Shown: one piece after another, positions 8,114 through 16,138 of the stretch
How the letters are laid out: the number at the start of each line of letters is the position of its first letter
Position numbering within the stretch: the first letter of the stretch is position 1
Assembly (NCBI GenBank): GCA_964496365.1
Contig: CAZBZK010000023.1
Coordinates: 1-21,052, forward strand
Direction of reading: 5' to 3'
Length of the DNA: 21,052 nt
Source: AB-629-J13 sp964496365
Lineage (GTDB): Bacteria > Fidelibacterota > Marinisomatia > Marinisomatales > AB-629-J13
Translations under genes and position numbers: made by a program
Notes under the pieces: generated by a model
What the model was told of the DNA's origin: nothing
Database searches by the model: none
The model's input: the letters and a program-made list of their open reading frames with translations, nothing else

Positions 8114-8589
8114 TGAAAATATTGACGGTAAGTGCCGTCATTGTAATCATTGATCAGATTACGAAATGGTTCATCAAAACTCGTCTTAATTTATTCGAGT
8201 CTGTTCCTATTATAGAAAATTTTTTTCATTTTACATTTATCAAAAACTCAGGGATGGCATTTGGGTTGAATTTTCCCGGAGGAATTTATGTATTTACGGG
8301 AGTATCAATTCTATTGACCTGTGTGTTATTCCGGATGTTATGGAATGAACGATATAATTCCATGTTAATCCGTTTGGCATTGGCATTGATTATTGGGGGA
8401 GCAATCGGAAATTTAATTGATCGAATATTGTATGGCGAAGTGGTTGATTTCCTTGATTTTATGATTGGAAATTTTCATTGGTATATTTTTAATATTGCAG
8501 ATACATCGGTAAGTATCGGAATGTGTCTGTTGATTATTCATTCTTTATTCTTTTCGAGTCAAGAAAAACTAAAGGATCCAACCACATAA
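8113..8589 (+). CDS. lspA: Lipoprotein signal peptidase (signal peptidase II)
   Basis: A 158-residue inner-membrane aspartyl protease that cuts the signal peptide from lipoproteins after lipid attachment. About four hydrophobic membrane segments are visible (about residues 3-20, 57-77, 87-105 and 124-146). Family signatures are KNSGMAFGL (45-52), GNLIDR (99-104) followed by VVDF with the catalytic Asp112, and FNIAD with the catalytic Asp130. Length is usual for the family. It is translationally coupled to the upstream DksA-like gene through TAATG. Its 3' end overlaps the rluD reading frame. Confidence 0.95.
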   Translation: MKILTVSAVIVIIDQITKWFIKTRLNLFESVPIIENFFHFTFIKNSGMAFGLNFPGGIYVFTGVSILLTCVLFRMLWNERYNSMLIRLALALIIGGAIGNLIDRILYGEVVDFLDFMIGNFHWYIFNIADTSVSIGMCLLIIHSLFFSSQEKLKDPTT

Positions 8590-9554
8590 AAATTCAAACC
8601 AAACTCGTTCGGGAGAAAGATATTAGGCTGGATTTATATCTCAAAAACTGGCTAACCGACTATTCAAGATCTAAAATTCAGTTAATGGTTAAGGAAGGTT
8701 CCGTGAAAATAAATGGAGAATCTGAAAAACCAAGTTATAAATTAAAAGGGGATGAGACTATTTCCTTGCACATAAACGAATCGAATGATAATTCGGACCA
8801 TCTCACTGCTGAAAGCATACCACTAAGCATTATTTATGAAGATGAAGCAGTCATCGGTATAAATAAGCCTGCTGGATTAGTGGTTCATCCCGGTGTGGGG
8901 AACCGAACCGGAACCTTGGTGAATGGACTTATTCATCACTTCCATAGTTTATCGGATATAAATGGGACAATGAAGCCTGGGCTTGTTCACCGTTTGGACA
9001 AAGCCACATCCGGAATCATGATTATCGCAAAGACAAATTCAGCCCATGAACATATCGCTGAACAATTTCAAAAGAAGTCTATACAAAAAAAATATTTTGG
9101 AGTCACTTGGGGATTGTGGAAAGAAAGAGAAGGAACCATTAACAAAAATATTGCTCGTAAGAAATCAGATCCTACTTTGTTTCATGTTGACTCTGACAAG
9201 GGAAAACCATCTGAAACCGGTTTTAAAGTTATCAAGAAGGGGAGATATTATAGCTTGGTTTCATTTTTTCCAAAAACTGGTAGGACTCACCAAATCAGAG
9301 TGCATTCAAAATTTATGGGGTATCCTATCATGGGTGATGAAAGTTATGGCGGAGGTATGTCAAAGATTAAAGGATTTATTCCTGAAGTTTCCAAAATATT
9401 TTCCAAGGAAATAGTGAAATTAAATCGTCATGCTCTTCATGCTGAAGAAATCAGATTTCAACATCCTCTAACAGGACTTCCCTTTTCATTAAAAGCACCG
9501 CTGGCTACAGAATTACACCATTTTTGCACCGTTTTAGACGAAAATGAATTATAA
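8523..9554 (+). CDS. rluD: RluA/RluD-family 23S rRNA pseudouridine synthase
   Basis: Converts specific uridines to pseudouridine, most likely in 23S rRNA (RluD type). An S4 RNA-binding domain (RLDLYLKNWLTDYSRSKIQ, then VKEGSVKING) is followed by the catalytic domain with HRLDKATSG (Asp nucleophile; about 8989-9015) and the family segments NKPAGLVVHP and GRTHQIRVH. The start is uncertain. The only standard in-frame start before the S4 domain is ATG 8523, which would overlap lspA by 67 bases. An AAAGGA sequence at 8571-8576 instead sits 9 bases before an ATA at 8586 that overlaps the lspA stop. The residues encoded from 8523 to 8585 do not look like an RluD N terminus. The 3' end overlaps the next gene by 11 bases. 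RluA or RluC identity cannot be excluded. Confidence 0.88.
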   Translation: MSVDYSFFILFESRKTKGSNHIKIQTKLVREKDIRLDLYLKNWLTDYSRSKIQLMVKEGSVKINGESEKPSYKLKGDETISLHINESNDNSDHLTAESIPLSIIYEDEAVIGINKPAGLVVHPGVGNRTGTLVNGLIHHFHSLSDINGTMKPGLVHRLDKATSGIMIIAKTNSAHEHIAEQFQKKSIQKKYFGVTWGLWKEREGTINKNIARKKSDPTLFHVDSDKGKPSETGFKVIKKGRYYSLVSFFPKTGRTHQIRVHSKFMGYPIMGDESYGGGMSKIKGFIPEVSKIFSKEIVKLNRHALHAEEIRFQHPLTGLPFSLKAPLATELHHFCTVLDENEL

Positions 9555-10443
9555 CATTCAGTCGGAATTAATCCAGACATTTTTATCCCATTTGCAAAAA
9601 GAAAAGGGGTATTCCGTACACACAATCAACGCATACAAAAGTGATTTGGAACAATTTTATCAATTTTTAAACGGATCATCCTTGTTGAAAGTCAAGCAAA
9701 AACAAATTCAAGAATTTATAGGATATGAATTAGAACAGGGGTTCAATCCTAAAACTATTTCTCGTCGTTTAGCGGCACTAAAATCTTTTTTTAAGTATTG
9801 TGTACATTTTAAAAACATGGATCAAAATCCAACCTTATTTGTGGAGAATCTAAAACAGTCCCGATCTTTACCAGATTATATCGATGCGAAAAATTTATCT
9901 CGAATTCTATCCTCTGTTTCTGTGGATACATTGCTTGGCACCAGAGATTTAGCCATCATGGAATTGTTTTATAGTACGGGGATGAGATTATCTGAATTGG
10001 TAAACCTAAACATGAATGATATTGATTTTTCTTCTCAAATTGTCAAAGTAATTGGAAAAGGGAGAAAAGAGAGGTTGATTCCCTTTGGTAAACATGCCAA
10101 AATTTGTATCGTAAATTATCTTAAAAAAAGAGGTATTGTAGGTAAAACACAACTGAAAAAAATCCCGTTATTTGTTTCAAACCGTAAGGCGAGAATTTCA
10201 AATCGTACTGTCCAAAGAAGAATCAGGATGTACTTGATGTCTGTGGCAGGAAAGGGCAGTTCTGGACCTCATACATTGCGTCATGCATTTGCAACGCATT
10301 TATTGGAACGGGGAGCGGATATTAGATCCGTCAAAGAATTGTTGGGGCATGACAGTCTTTCAAGTACTCAAATCTATACCCATATACAACCGGAGAAAAT
10401 GAAACAGATTTATAAACAATCCCATCCTCACGGAATGAATTAA
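9544..10443 (+). CDS. xerD: Xer-type tyrosine recombinase (XerC/XerD)
   Basis: A 299-residue tyrosine site-specific recombinase of the size and layout of XerC/XerD, which resolve chromosome dimers at dif during division. The N-terminal SAM-like core-binding domain covers about residues 5-90, with the catalytic domain after about 110. All catalytic residues are visible: Arg148 (TGMRLSEL), Lys172 (GKGRKERLIPF), His243 and Arg246 (HTLRHAFATHLLERGADI), His269 (LLGHDSLSSTQ) and the nucleophile Tyr278 (QIYTHI). It overlaps the rluD end by 11 bases, and its TAA shares a base with the pckA ATG. The housekeeping context and absence of phage genes argue for a chromosomal Xer protein rather than an integrase. 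XerC and XerD cannot be separated from this sequence alone, so the symbol is provisional. Confidence 0.88.
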   Translation: MNYNIQSELIQTFLSHLQKEKGYSVHTINAYKSDLEQFYQFLNGSSLLKVKQKQIQEFIGYELEQGFNPKTISRRLAALKSFFKYCVHFKNMDQNPTLFVENLKQSRSLPDYIDAKNLSRILSSVSVDTLLGTRDLAIMELFYSTGMRLSELVNLNMNDIDFSSQIVKVIGKGRKERLIPFGKHAKICIVNYLKKRGIVGKTQLKKIPLFVSNRKARISNRTVQRRIRMYLMSVAGKGSSGPHTLRHAFATHLLERGADIRSVKELLGHDSLSSTQIYTHIQPEKMKQIYKQSHPHGMN

Positions 10444-12083
10444 TGAAAGGAATATACACAAAAAATGCATCACTTTATGGAATAGATTCCTTTAATCCGG
10501 GTGGGGATATTTATACGAATTTATCCTACCATTCTTTAGAGGAGCAAATCCTTAAAAATAATGAAGGGCGATTGTCTGAAAATGGGACATTAATGGTGGA
10601 TACTGGTAGATATACTGGCCGTTCTCCAGAAGATAAATATTTTGTGGATGAACCCAGTTCTACACATCAATTATGGTGGGGATCGGTTAATAAAAAAATA
10701 TCGGAGACTGTATTTGACGAGTTATTATTCGATGTGATTCAGTATTATAATTCCCAATCTTCAGATACATTTGTTTTTGAAGGATTCGGTGGAGATGATC
10801 CAGAACATCACATTTCAATTCGCATTATTGCTAAAAAAGCATGGCAGGCTTTATTTAGTTCCAATATGTTTATCTGCCAGAAAGACACTTCTCTTTCATT
10901 TCAAAACACGGATTTTACCATAATAAATGCATCTGATGTTTATAATAAAAAATTCAAGGAATTTGGGATGAATTCCGAAACATTTATCATATTTCACTTA
11001 GCGAAAAAAATAGCAATAATCGGTGGAACCGAATACGGTGGTGAAATGAAAAAAGGGATTTTTTCCGTTCTAAATTACCTTCTTCCTCTGAAAGGAGTTT
11101 TGTCCATGCATTGTTCAGCAAATGTGGACCCAAAAACAATGGAAACGGCATTGTTTTTTGGACTCAGCGGTACGGGCAAAACAACCCTTTCTACAGATGC
11201 GAAACGCCCTCTCATCGGCGATGACGAACATGGCTGGTCCGATAATGGTATTTTTAATTTTGAGGGAGGATGTTATGCAAAAGTGATTCGCTTAAATCAA
11301 AGTACTGAACCTGAAATTTTTAACGCAATCCGAAGGGGAGCATTGCTTGAAAATGTAGTTTATGATGAGCAGACAGGAATCGTGGATTATGATGACGAAT
11401 CCAAGACAGAAAATACCCGAGTTTCATATCCCATTCATTACATCGAAAATTCTCTGGCGGCAGACGGAAAACCAAGTCGTGCTGATCATCCTAAAAAAAT
11501 AATATTTCTCACCTGCGATGCTTACGGAATCCTTCCTCCGGTTGCACAATTAAATCCCCAACAAGCTATGTATCATTTTATCTCTGGTTACACCGCAAAA
11601 ATAGCTGGAACTGAAAGGGGAATTGATGAACCAACTGCTGTCTTCTCTCCATGTTTTGGAAGTCCATTTTTAACCTTACATCCCGCAAAATATGCTGATT
11701 TGCTTCAAAAGAAAATGGCAGAATTTGACGTAAAAGTTTATTTGGTAAACACCGGTTGGATTGGTGCAAGTGCAGCTTCTGGGGCAGATCGTATCAGTTT
11801 ACCGTTGACCCGAAAAATTATTCATGGAATTTTGGATGGTTCCATTGATTCAGTTGAGACTAAAATGGACCCTTATTTTGGATTTGATGTACCAGTAAAA
11901 TTTGATGAATTAAATTCATCATTTCTGATTCCGGAACATGCGTGGTCGGACAACGTATGTTATCATAATTATGCTAAAATATTAGTCAAAAAGTTCCATA
12001 CCAATTTCAATAAATATGATGATGGGAATATCGAAATAAAATCCGGTGGTCCCATTATCCAACCTCATAATAAAAAGGAGTAA
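10443..12083 (+). CDS. pckA: ATP-dependent phosphoenolpyruvate carboxykinase
   Basis: A 546-residue enzyme converting oxaloacetate plus ATP to phosphoenolpyruvate, CO2 and ADP, the entry step of gluconeogenesis (or running in reverse in anaplerotic metabolism). Signatures are the substrate-binding segment GRYTGRSPEDK (55-65), the PEPCK P-loop GLSGTGKTTLS (240-250) and the metal/active-site stretch GDDEHGWSDNGIFNFEGG (259-276). The P-loop and length identify the ATP-dependent rather than the GTP-dependent class. The gene is fused tightly to its neighbours: TAATG overlap with xer upstream and a single base before the hpf start downstream. It therefore appears to be co-transcribed with translation and division genes, which is unusual company for a central-carbon enzyme. 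Confidence 0.96.
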   Translation: MKGIYTKNASLYGIDSFNPGGDIYTNLSYHSLEEQILKNNEGRLSENGTLMVDTGRYTGRSPEDKYFVDEPSSTHQLWWGSVNKKISETVFDELLFDVIQYYNSQSSDTFVFEGFGGDDPEHHISIRIIAKKAWQALFSSNMFICQKDTSLSFQNTDFTIINASDVYNKKFKEFGMNSETFIIFHLAKKIAIIGGTEYGGEMKKGIFSVLNYLLPLKGVLSMHCSANVDPKTMETALFFGLSGTGKTTLSTDAKRPLIGDDEHGWSDNGIFNFEGGCYAKVIRLNQSTEPEIFNAIRRGALLENVVYDEQTGIVDYDDESKTENTRVSYPIHYIENSLAADGKPSRADHPKKIIFLTCDAYGILPPVAQLNPQQAMYHFISGYTAKIAGTERGIDEPTAVFSPCFGSPFLTLHPAKYADLLQKKMAEFDVKVYLVNTGWIGASAASGADRISLPLTRKIIHGILDGSIDSVETKMDPYFGFDVPVKFDELNSSFLIPEHAWSDNVCYHNYAKILVKKFHTNFNKYDDGNIEIKSGGPIIQPHNKKE

Positions 12084-12084
12084 A

Positions 12085-12396
12085 ATGAATATTGAGTTCA
12101 CAGCCCGGCATTTTCATGCACCTGATAATTTAAGAAATTATGCAGAAAAAGAAGTATCTCGGATTACTAAATTTTATCCCCGTGTTGTTCAATGCCAAGT
12201 GATATTGATTCATGAGAACAATCAATTTACCACTGAATTAAATCTCTCAATTCCAAAGCGAAAATTAAACGTAAAAGAAACCACAGATAATGTTACGAAA
12301 TCCATCGACTTGGCGGTAAAAAAAATGATTCAAAGGATCTCAAAATTGAAAAAAAAGAAAAGAACCAAAAATATGGAAGAGGTTGATTATTCATGA
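12085..12396 (+). CDS. hpf: Short ribosome hibernation-promoting factor (HPF/RaiA family)
   Basis: A 103-residue protein of the HPF/RaiA (sigma-54 modulation) family, which binds the 30S decoding region and silences or stores ribosomes in stationary phase. The family beta-alpha fold is recognisable: MNIEFTARHFHAPDNLRNY, the RITKFYPRVVQCQVIL strand region, and a C-terminal helix with basic residues (KKMIQRISKLKKKKR). It lacks the extra C-terminal domain of long HPF. I chose ATG 12085 because AAAAAGGAG (about 12072-12080) lies 5 bases upstream and the protein then begins at the conserved strand. A longer in-frame start at 12046 lies inside pckA and adds 13 unrelated residues. It is the last gene of the ileS operon. 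Confidence 0.87.
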   Translation: MNIEFTARHFHAPDNLRNYAEKEVSRITKFYPRVVQCQVILIHENNQFTTELNLSIPKRKLNVKETTDNVTKSIDLAVKKMIQRISKLKKKKRTKNMEEVDYS

Positions 12397-12428
12397 AAAC
12401 ATGATATAAACAAAAATAATTTTTGGTT

Positions 12429-12457
12429 TTGAAGGGATACGAATTTCTTTTTAAAAT
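12429..12457 (+). promoter_or_regulatory. Candidate sigma-70-type promoter for the riboswitch-metH transcript
   Basis: TTGAAG (12429-12434) and TAAAAT (12452-12457) match 4/6 and 5/6 of the -35 and -10 consensus with an ideal 17-base spacer. The predicted transcription start, 6-8 bases after the -10, falls at the first base of the riboswitch P1 stem (12463). That placement supports the call. The hexamers alone would not be decisive in such AT-rich DNA. Confidence 0.45.
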
Positions 12458-12460
12458 TAA

Positions 12461-12517
12461 CCAGTCGTGATTTGTGCCATATTGCCACGACTTTAAAAAA
12501 GGGAGCTAAAAAGGCGG
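12461..12517 (+). ncRNA. SAM-II-like S-adenosylmethionine riboswitch aptamer
   Basis: The P1 stem is perfect: AGTCGTG (12463-12469) with CACGACT (12486-12492). The 16-base loop ATTTGTGCCATATTGC and the 3' tail with GAGCTAAAAAGGC match, in order and spacing, what I recall of the SAM-II core (GATTTAACC.TATTGC in the loop, an A-rich linker, then AGCTAAAAAGG). GCC in the loop (12476-12478) can pair with GGC (12513-12515), as expected for the SAM-II H-type pseudoknot. SAM-V has a similar core and is the main alternative. The element sits directly before metH, a classical SAM-regulated gene. SAM-II is known mainly from Alphaproteobacteria and some marine groups, so its presence here is noteworthy. 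Confidence 0.85.
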
Positions 12518-12519
12518 AT

Positions 12520-12550
12520 AAACTCCGAGCCTTGCCCGGAGTTTTTTTTT
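12520..12550 (+). terminator. Intrinsic terminator acting as riboswitch expression platform
   Basis: AAACTCCG (12520-12527) and CGGAGTTT (12537-12544) form an 8-bp stem with a 9-base loop, followed by an unbroken run of T to 12550. A competing antiterminator is visible: AAGGC plus GGA (12511-12518), the 3' strand of the aptamer, can pair with GCCTT (12529-12533) and TCC (12524-12526), leaving GA bulged. SAM binding would lock 12511-12515 in the pseudoknot and free the terminator. The terminator stops transcription 38 bases before the metH start. Confidence 0.85.
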
Positions 12551-12588
12551 GCCCTAAATCAAAATTATGGGACAATTAGAATTGTAAA

Positions 12589-15500
12589 ATGATTGAAACT
12601 TTATTAAAAGAAAAAATACTGATAATTGATGGTGCAATGGGAACTATGGTGCAATCATATTCTTTGGACGAAAATGATTTTAGAGGAGAGAGGTTTAAAG
12701 AACACACCCATGACCTAAAAGGGAATAATGATATTCTCAATTTGACAAAACCAAATATTATTGAAAATATTCATTCGGCATATTTTGAAGCAGGGGCGGA
12801 TATAGTGGAAACCAATACGTTTAATGCCAATGGGATTTCACAAATTGATTATGGATTGGAGAATTCTATTTTTGACATAAATATTGAGGCAGGAAGAATT
12901 GCAAAAAAAGCTGCCAACAAATTTTCAGATAAACCTCGATTTGTAGCAGGGGCTTTAGGACCTACCAATAGAACAGCTTCCATGAGTCCCGATGTGAATC
13001 ATCCAGAATTTAGAAATATTACTTTTGATGAACTTGTCACCGCTTATCAAGAACAAGCAAGTGGATTACTGGAAGGAGGTGTGGATTTATTTTTGGTAGA
13101 AACTGTATTTGACACCTTAAACTGTAAGGCTGCACTTTTTGCCATATTATCTCTCATGGAACAAAAAAAAGTTGACATTCCTATATTGATATCCGGAACC
13201 ATTACGGATAGTAGCGGACGAACCCTTTCCGGTCAAACGGTGGAAGCATTTTGGAATTCTGTCCGTCATGCAAACCCCATAGGAATTGGATTAAATTGTG
13301 CATTAGGTGCAAAAGAAATCAGACCTTGGTTGTCTGAATTATCAATGATTTCGGATGTGCCGGTTTTTACCTATCCCAACGCTGGACTTCCCAATGAATT
13401 AGGGAATTATGATGATACACCTGAAAATATGGCAAAAATCATTGGAGGATTTGCTCGAGATGGTTTGGTAAATATGGTTGGAGGTTGTTGCGGAACCACT
13501 CCGAAACATATTCAGGCGATTGAAAAATCAGTCCAAAATGTTAAACCCAGACCCATTCCAGAATTTGAATCATTCACGAGACTAAGCGGTTTGGAACCGG
13601 TTACCATTCGTCCGGAAAGTAATTTTGTAAATATCGGTGAAAGAACAAACGTAACTGGATCTGCTAAATTTAAAAATTTGATCGTAGGGAATAAATATGA
13701 AGAAGCATTGGGAGTTGCTCGACACCAAATTGAAAACGGTGCTCAAATTATTGACATTAATATGGATGAGGGATTGTTGAATTCAGAATTAGCGATGGAA
13801 ACTTTTTTGAGATTAATTGCAACCGAACCTGATATTGCAAAAATCCCCATTATGATTGACTCCTCCAAATGGACAGTCTTGGAAACAGGATTAAAAAATA
13901 TTCAAGGGAAAGGAATTGTGAATTCTATTTCATTAAAAGAAGGTGAAGACGTGTTTATTTCCCAAGCGAATCAAATTCTAAAATTTGGTGCGGCGGTCAT
14001 TGTGATGGCGTTTGACGAAACAGGTCAAGCAGATACGTACAAAAGGAAGGTTGACGTTTGCTCTCGAGCGTATGATATTTTGGTAAACTGTGTCGGATTC
14101 CATCCTGAAGATATTATTTTTGATCCTAATATATTTGCAGTAGCAACTGGTATCGACGAGCATAATCTTTACGCAAAAGCATTTATTGATGCAACAAAAA
14201 CCATTAAACATCTACTTCCGGGGATACATGTAAGCGGAGGGATTAGTAATTTATCGTTTTCGTTTCGGGGAAATAATCCATTGCGGGAAGCCATGCATTC
14301 ATGTTTCCTTTACCATGCTATCCAAGCCGGTATGGATATGGGAATTGTAAATGCAGGTCAATTAACGGTTTATGATGATATAGACCCTTCCTTGAAGAAG
14401 GTCATCGAGGATGTTTTGTTTTATAAACATAAACATGCAACTGAAAAATTAGTGGAATGTGCAAGTTCTGTCCTTAGAAAAAAGGAAAAGAAATCCAAAG
14501 ATTTAGCTTGGCGTAAGCAATCGGTTGAGAAAAGATTATCATTCGCATTGGTAGAGGGAATCGTTGATTTTATCGAAGAGGATGTTGAAAATGCGAGGCA
14601 GAAAGTTAATCGTCCAATTTCTGTCATAGAAGGACCTCTCATGGACGGAATGAATCGGGTTGGTGAGTTATTTGGTTCGGGTAAAATGTTTTTACCTCAG
14701 GTAGTGAAATCCGCACGAGTTATGAAAAAAGCGGTGGCTTATTTAATTCCCTTTATTGAAAAAGAGAAATTAGAGTTAGGGCTCAAGGATTTATCCAACG
14801 GTAAAATTCTCCTTGCCACGGTTAAAGGAGATGTCCATGACATTGGAAAAAATATCGTGGGAGTTGTACTTGGTTGCAATAATTATGAAATTATTGATCT
14901 CGGAGTGATGGTCTCAGCAGATAAAATATTAAAAACTGCCCAAAAGGAGAATGTGGATATAATCGGTCTGTCAGGCCTCATAACACCAAGTTTGGATGAA
15001 ATGGTTTATGTTGCCTCAGAAATGAATAGATTAAACATGAAAATCCCTCTATTAATTGGTGGTGCCACTACAAGTAAAAAACATACCGCTATAAAAATTG
15101 ACGAAAATTATTCAGGACCTTCTATTCATGTACTGGATGCCTCAAAAAGTGTTGGGATTATTTCACAACTCATGAAAGAAAATGAGAAAGATAACCTAAT
15201 AATTACAGTAGAAAAAGAATATAAATCCATCCGAAATATTCACCTTAAATCCTCCGTAATTCAAAAGCGACTCACTTTAATTGAGGCAAGAGAAAGGCGA
15301 TATAAAACTGACTGGAGTTCCTATCATCCTCCCGAACCATTAAAAAAGGGTATCGTAGTATTTGATAATTATTCTCTTGAAGTTATTAAAGACTATATTG
15401 ATTGGTCCCCGTTCTTTCATGCATTTGAATTGAAAGGGAAATATCCCGGAATACTGAACCACCCAAAATATGGGGTTGAAGCCGAATCATTATTTAACGA

Positions 15501-16122
15501 TGGCATAAAATTATTATCAAAAATCATAAATAATTATTCTCTTCAAGCAAAAGGAGTTTTTGGGTTATTTCCTGCCATTGGATCGAATGAAACCGTTTCC
15601 ACCAATAATGTTGACTTTCATTTTCCAAGACAGTTGGTAGATAAAGGTGATGAAAAATCAAATTTTAGTTTAGCAGATTTTATAGCACCAGAGAAGGATT
15701 GGATTGGTCTTTTTGCAGTAACAACCGGCATTGGTTTGGAGACATTGGTGAAATCGTTTGAACAAAAAAATGATATTTATAATTCTATTTTGACCAAGGT
15801 ATTGGCAGACAGATTGGCTGAAGCCTTTACAGAACGTTTACATGAAAAAGTTCGGAAAGAATATTGGGGATATGCGATAAATGAATCCTTAAAAAATGAT
15901 GAATTGATTCATGAAAAATATTTAGGGATACGACCGGCTCCGGGATACCCTTCTTGCCCGGATCATCATGAAAAGGACAAGATTTGGTCCCTGTTAAATG
16001 TGGAGAAACATACTGGAATTCAATTGACAGAATCCCGGGCAATGTATCCGGCTGCATCTGTGTGTGGCTGGTATTTTTCCCATCCTGATGCGTGTTATTT
16101 TAGTACATTAGCAAATGAATAA
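12589..16122 (+). CDS. metH: Cobalamin-dependent methionine synthase
   Basis: A 1177-residue, four-module enzyme that transfers a methyl group from 5-methyl-THF to homocysteine through methylcobalamin. The homocysteine/zinc module (about residues 1-320) has zinc ligands Cys237 (GLNCALGA) and Cys300/301 (GGCCGTT). The pterin-binding module (about 340-610) contains GERTNVTGS, IDINMDEG and MIDSSKW. The cobalamin cap and Rossmann module (about 640-880) has the cobalt-binding His750 in DVHDIGKN. The C-terminal reactivation domain (about 930-1177) has RPAPGYPSCPDH, so the enzyme should be reductively reactivated with SAM. Length is close to the E. coli protein (about 1227). No strong Shine-Dalgarno sequence precedes the ATG. 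Expression should fall at high SAM through the riboswitch and terminator just upstream. An MTHFR-like gene follows 16 bases later. Confidence 0.97.
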   Translation: MIETLLKEKILIIDGAMGTMVQSYSLDENDFRGERFKEHTHDLKGNNDILNLTKPNIIENIHSAYFEAGADIVETNTFNANGISQIDYGLENSIFDINIEAGRIAKKAANKFSDKPRFVAGALGPTNRTASMSPDVNHPEFRNITFDELVTAYQEQASGLLEGGVDLFLVETVFDTLNCKAALFAILSLMEQKKVDIPILISGTITDSSGRTLSGQTVEAFWNSVRHANPIGIGLNCALGAKEIRPWLSELSMISDVPVFTYPNAGLPNELGNYDDTPENMAKIIGGFARDGLVNMVGGCCGTTPKHIQAIEKSVQNVKPRPIPEFESFTRLSGLEPVTIRPESNFVNIGERTNVTGSAKFKNLIVGNKYEEALGVARHQIENGAQIIDINMDEGLLNSELAMETFLRLIATEPDIAKIPIMIDSSKWTVLETGLKNIQGKGIVNSISLKEGEDVFISQANQILKFGAAVIVMAFDETGQADTYKRKVDVCSRAYDILVNCVGFHPEDIIFDPNIFAVATGIDEHNLYAKAFIDATKTIKHLLPGIHVSGGISNLSFSFRGNNPLREAMHSCFLYHAIQAGMDMGIVNAGQLTVYDDIDPSLKKVIEDVLFYKHKHATEKLVECASSVLRKKEKKSKDLAWRKQSVEKRLSFALVEGIVDFIEEDVENARQKVNRPISVIEGPLMDGMNRVGELFGSGKMFLPQVVKSARVMKKAVAYLIPFIEKEKLELGLKDLSNGKILLATVKGDVHDIGKNIVGVVLGCNNYEIIDLGVMVSADKILKTAQKENVDIIGLSGLITPSLDEMVYVASEMNRLNMKIPLLIGGATTSKKHTAIKIDENYSGPSIHVLDASKSVGIISQLMKENEKDNLIITVEKEYKSIRNIHLKSSVIQKRLTLIEARERRYKTDWSSYHPPEPLKKGIVVFDNYSLEVIKDYIDWSPFFHAFELKGKYPGILNHPKYGVEAESLFNDGIKLLSKIINNYSLQAKGVFGLFPAIGSNETVSTNNVDFHFPRQLVDKGDEKSNFSLADFIAPEKDWIGLFAVTTGIGLETLVKSFEQKNDIYNSILTKVLADRLAEAFTERLHEKVRKEYWGYAINESLKNDELIHEKYLGIRPAPGYPSCPDHHEKDKIWSLLNVEKHTGIQLTESRAMYPAASVCGWYFSHPDACYFSTLANE

Positions 16123-16138
16123 CGAATAAAGAGTAAAA

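Noticed and set aside
9544..10443. Tyrosine recombinase as a sign of an integrated mobile element
   Set aside because: Size, catalytic layout and tight coupling to rluD and pckA fit a chromosomal Xer protein. There are no attachment repeats, phage genes or cargo nearby.
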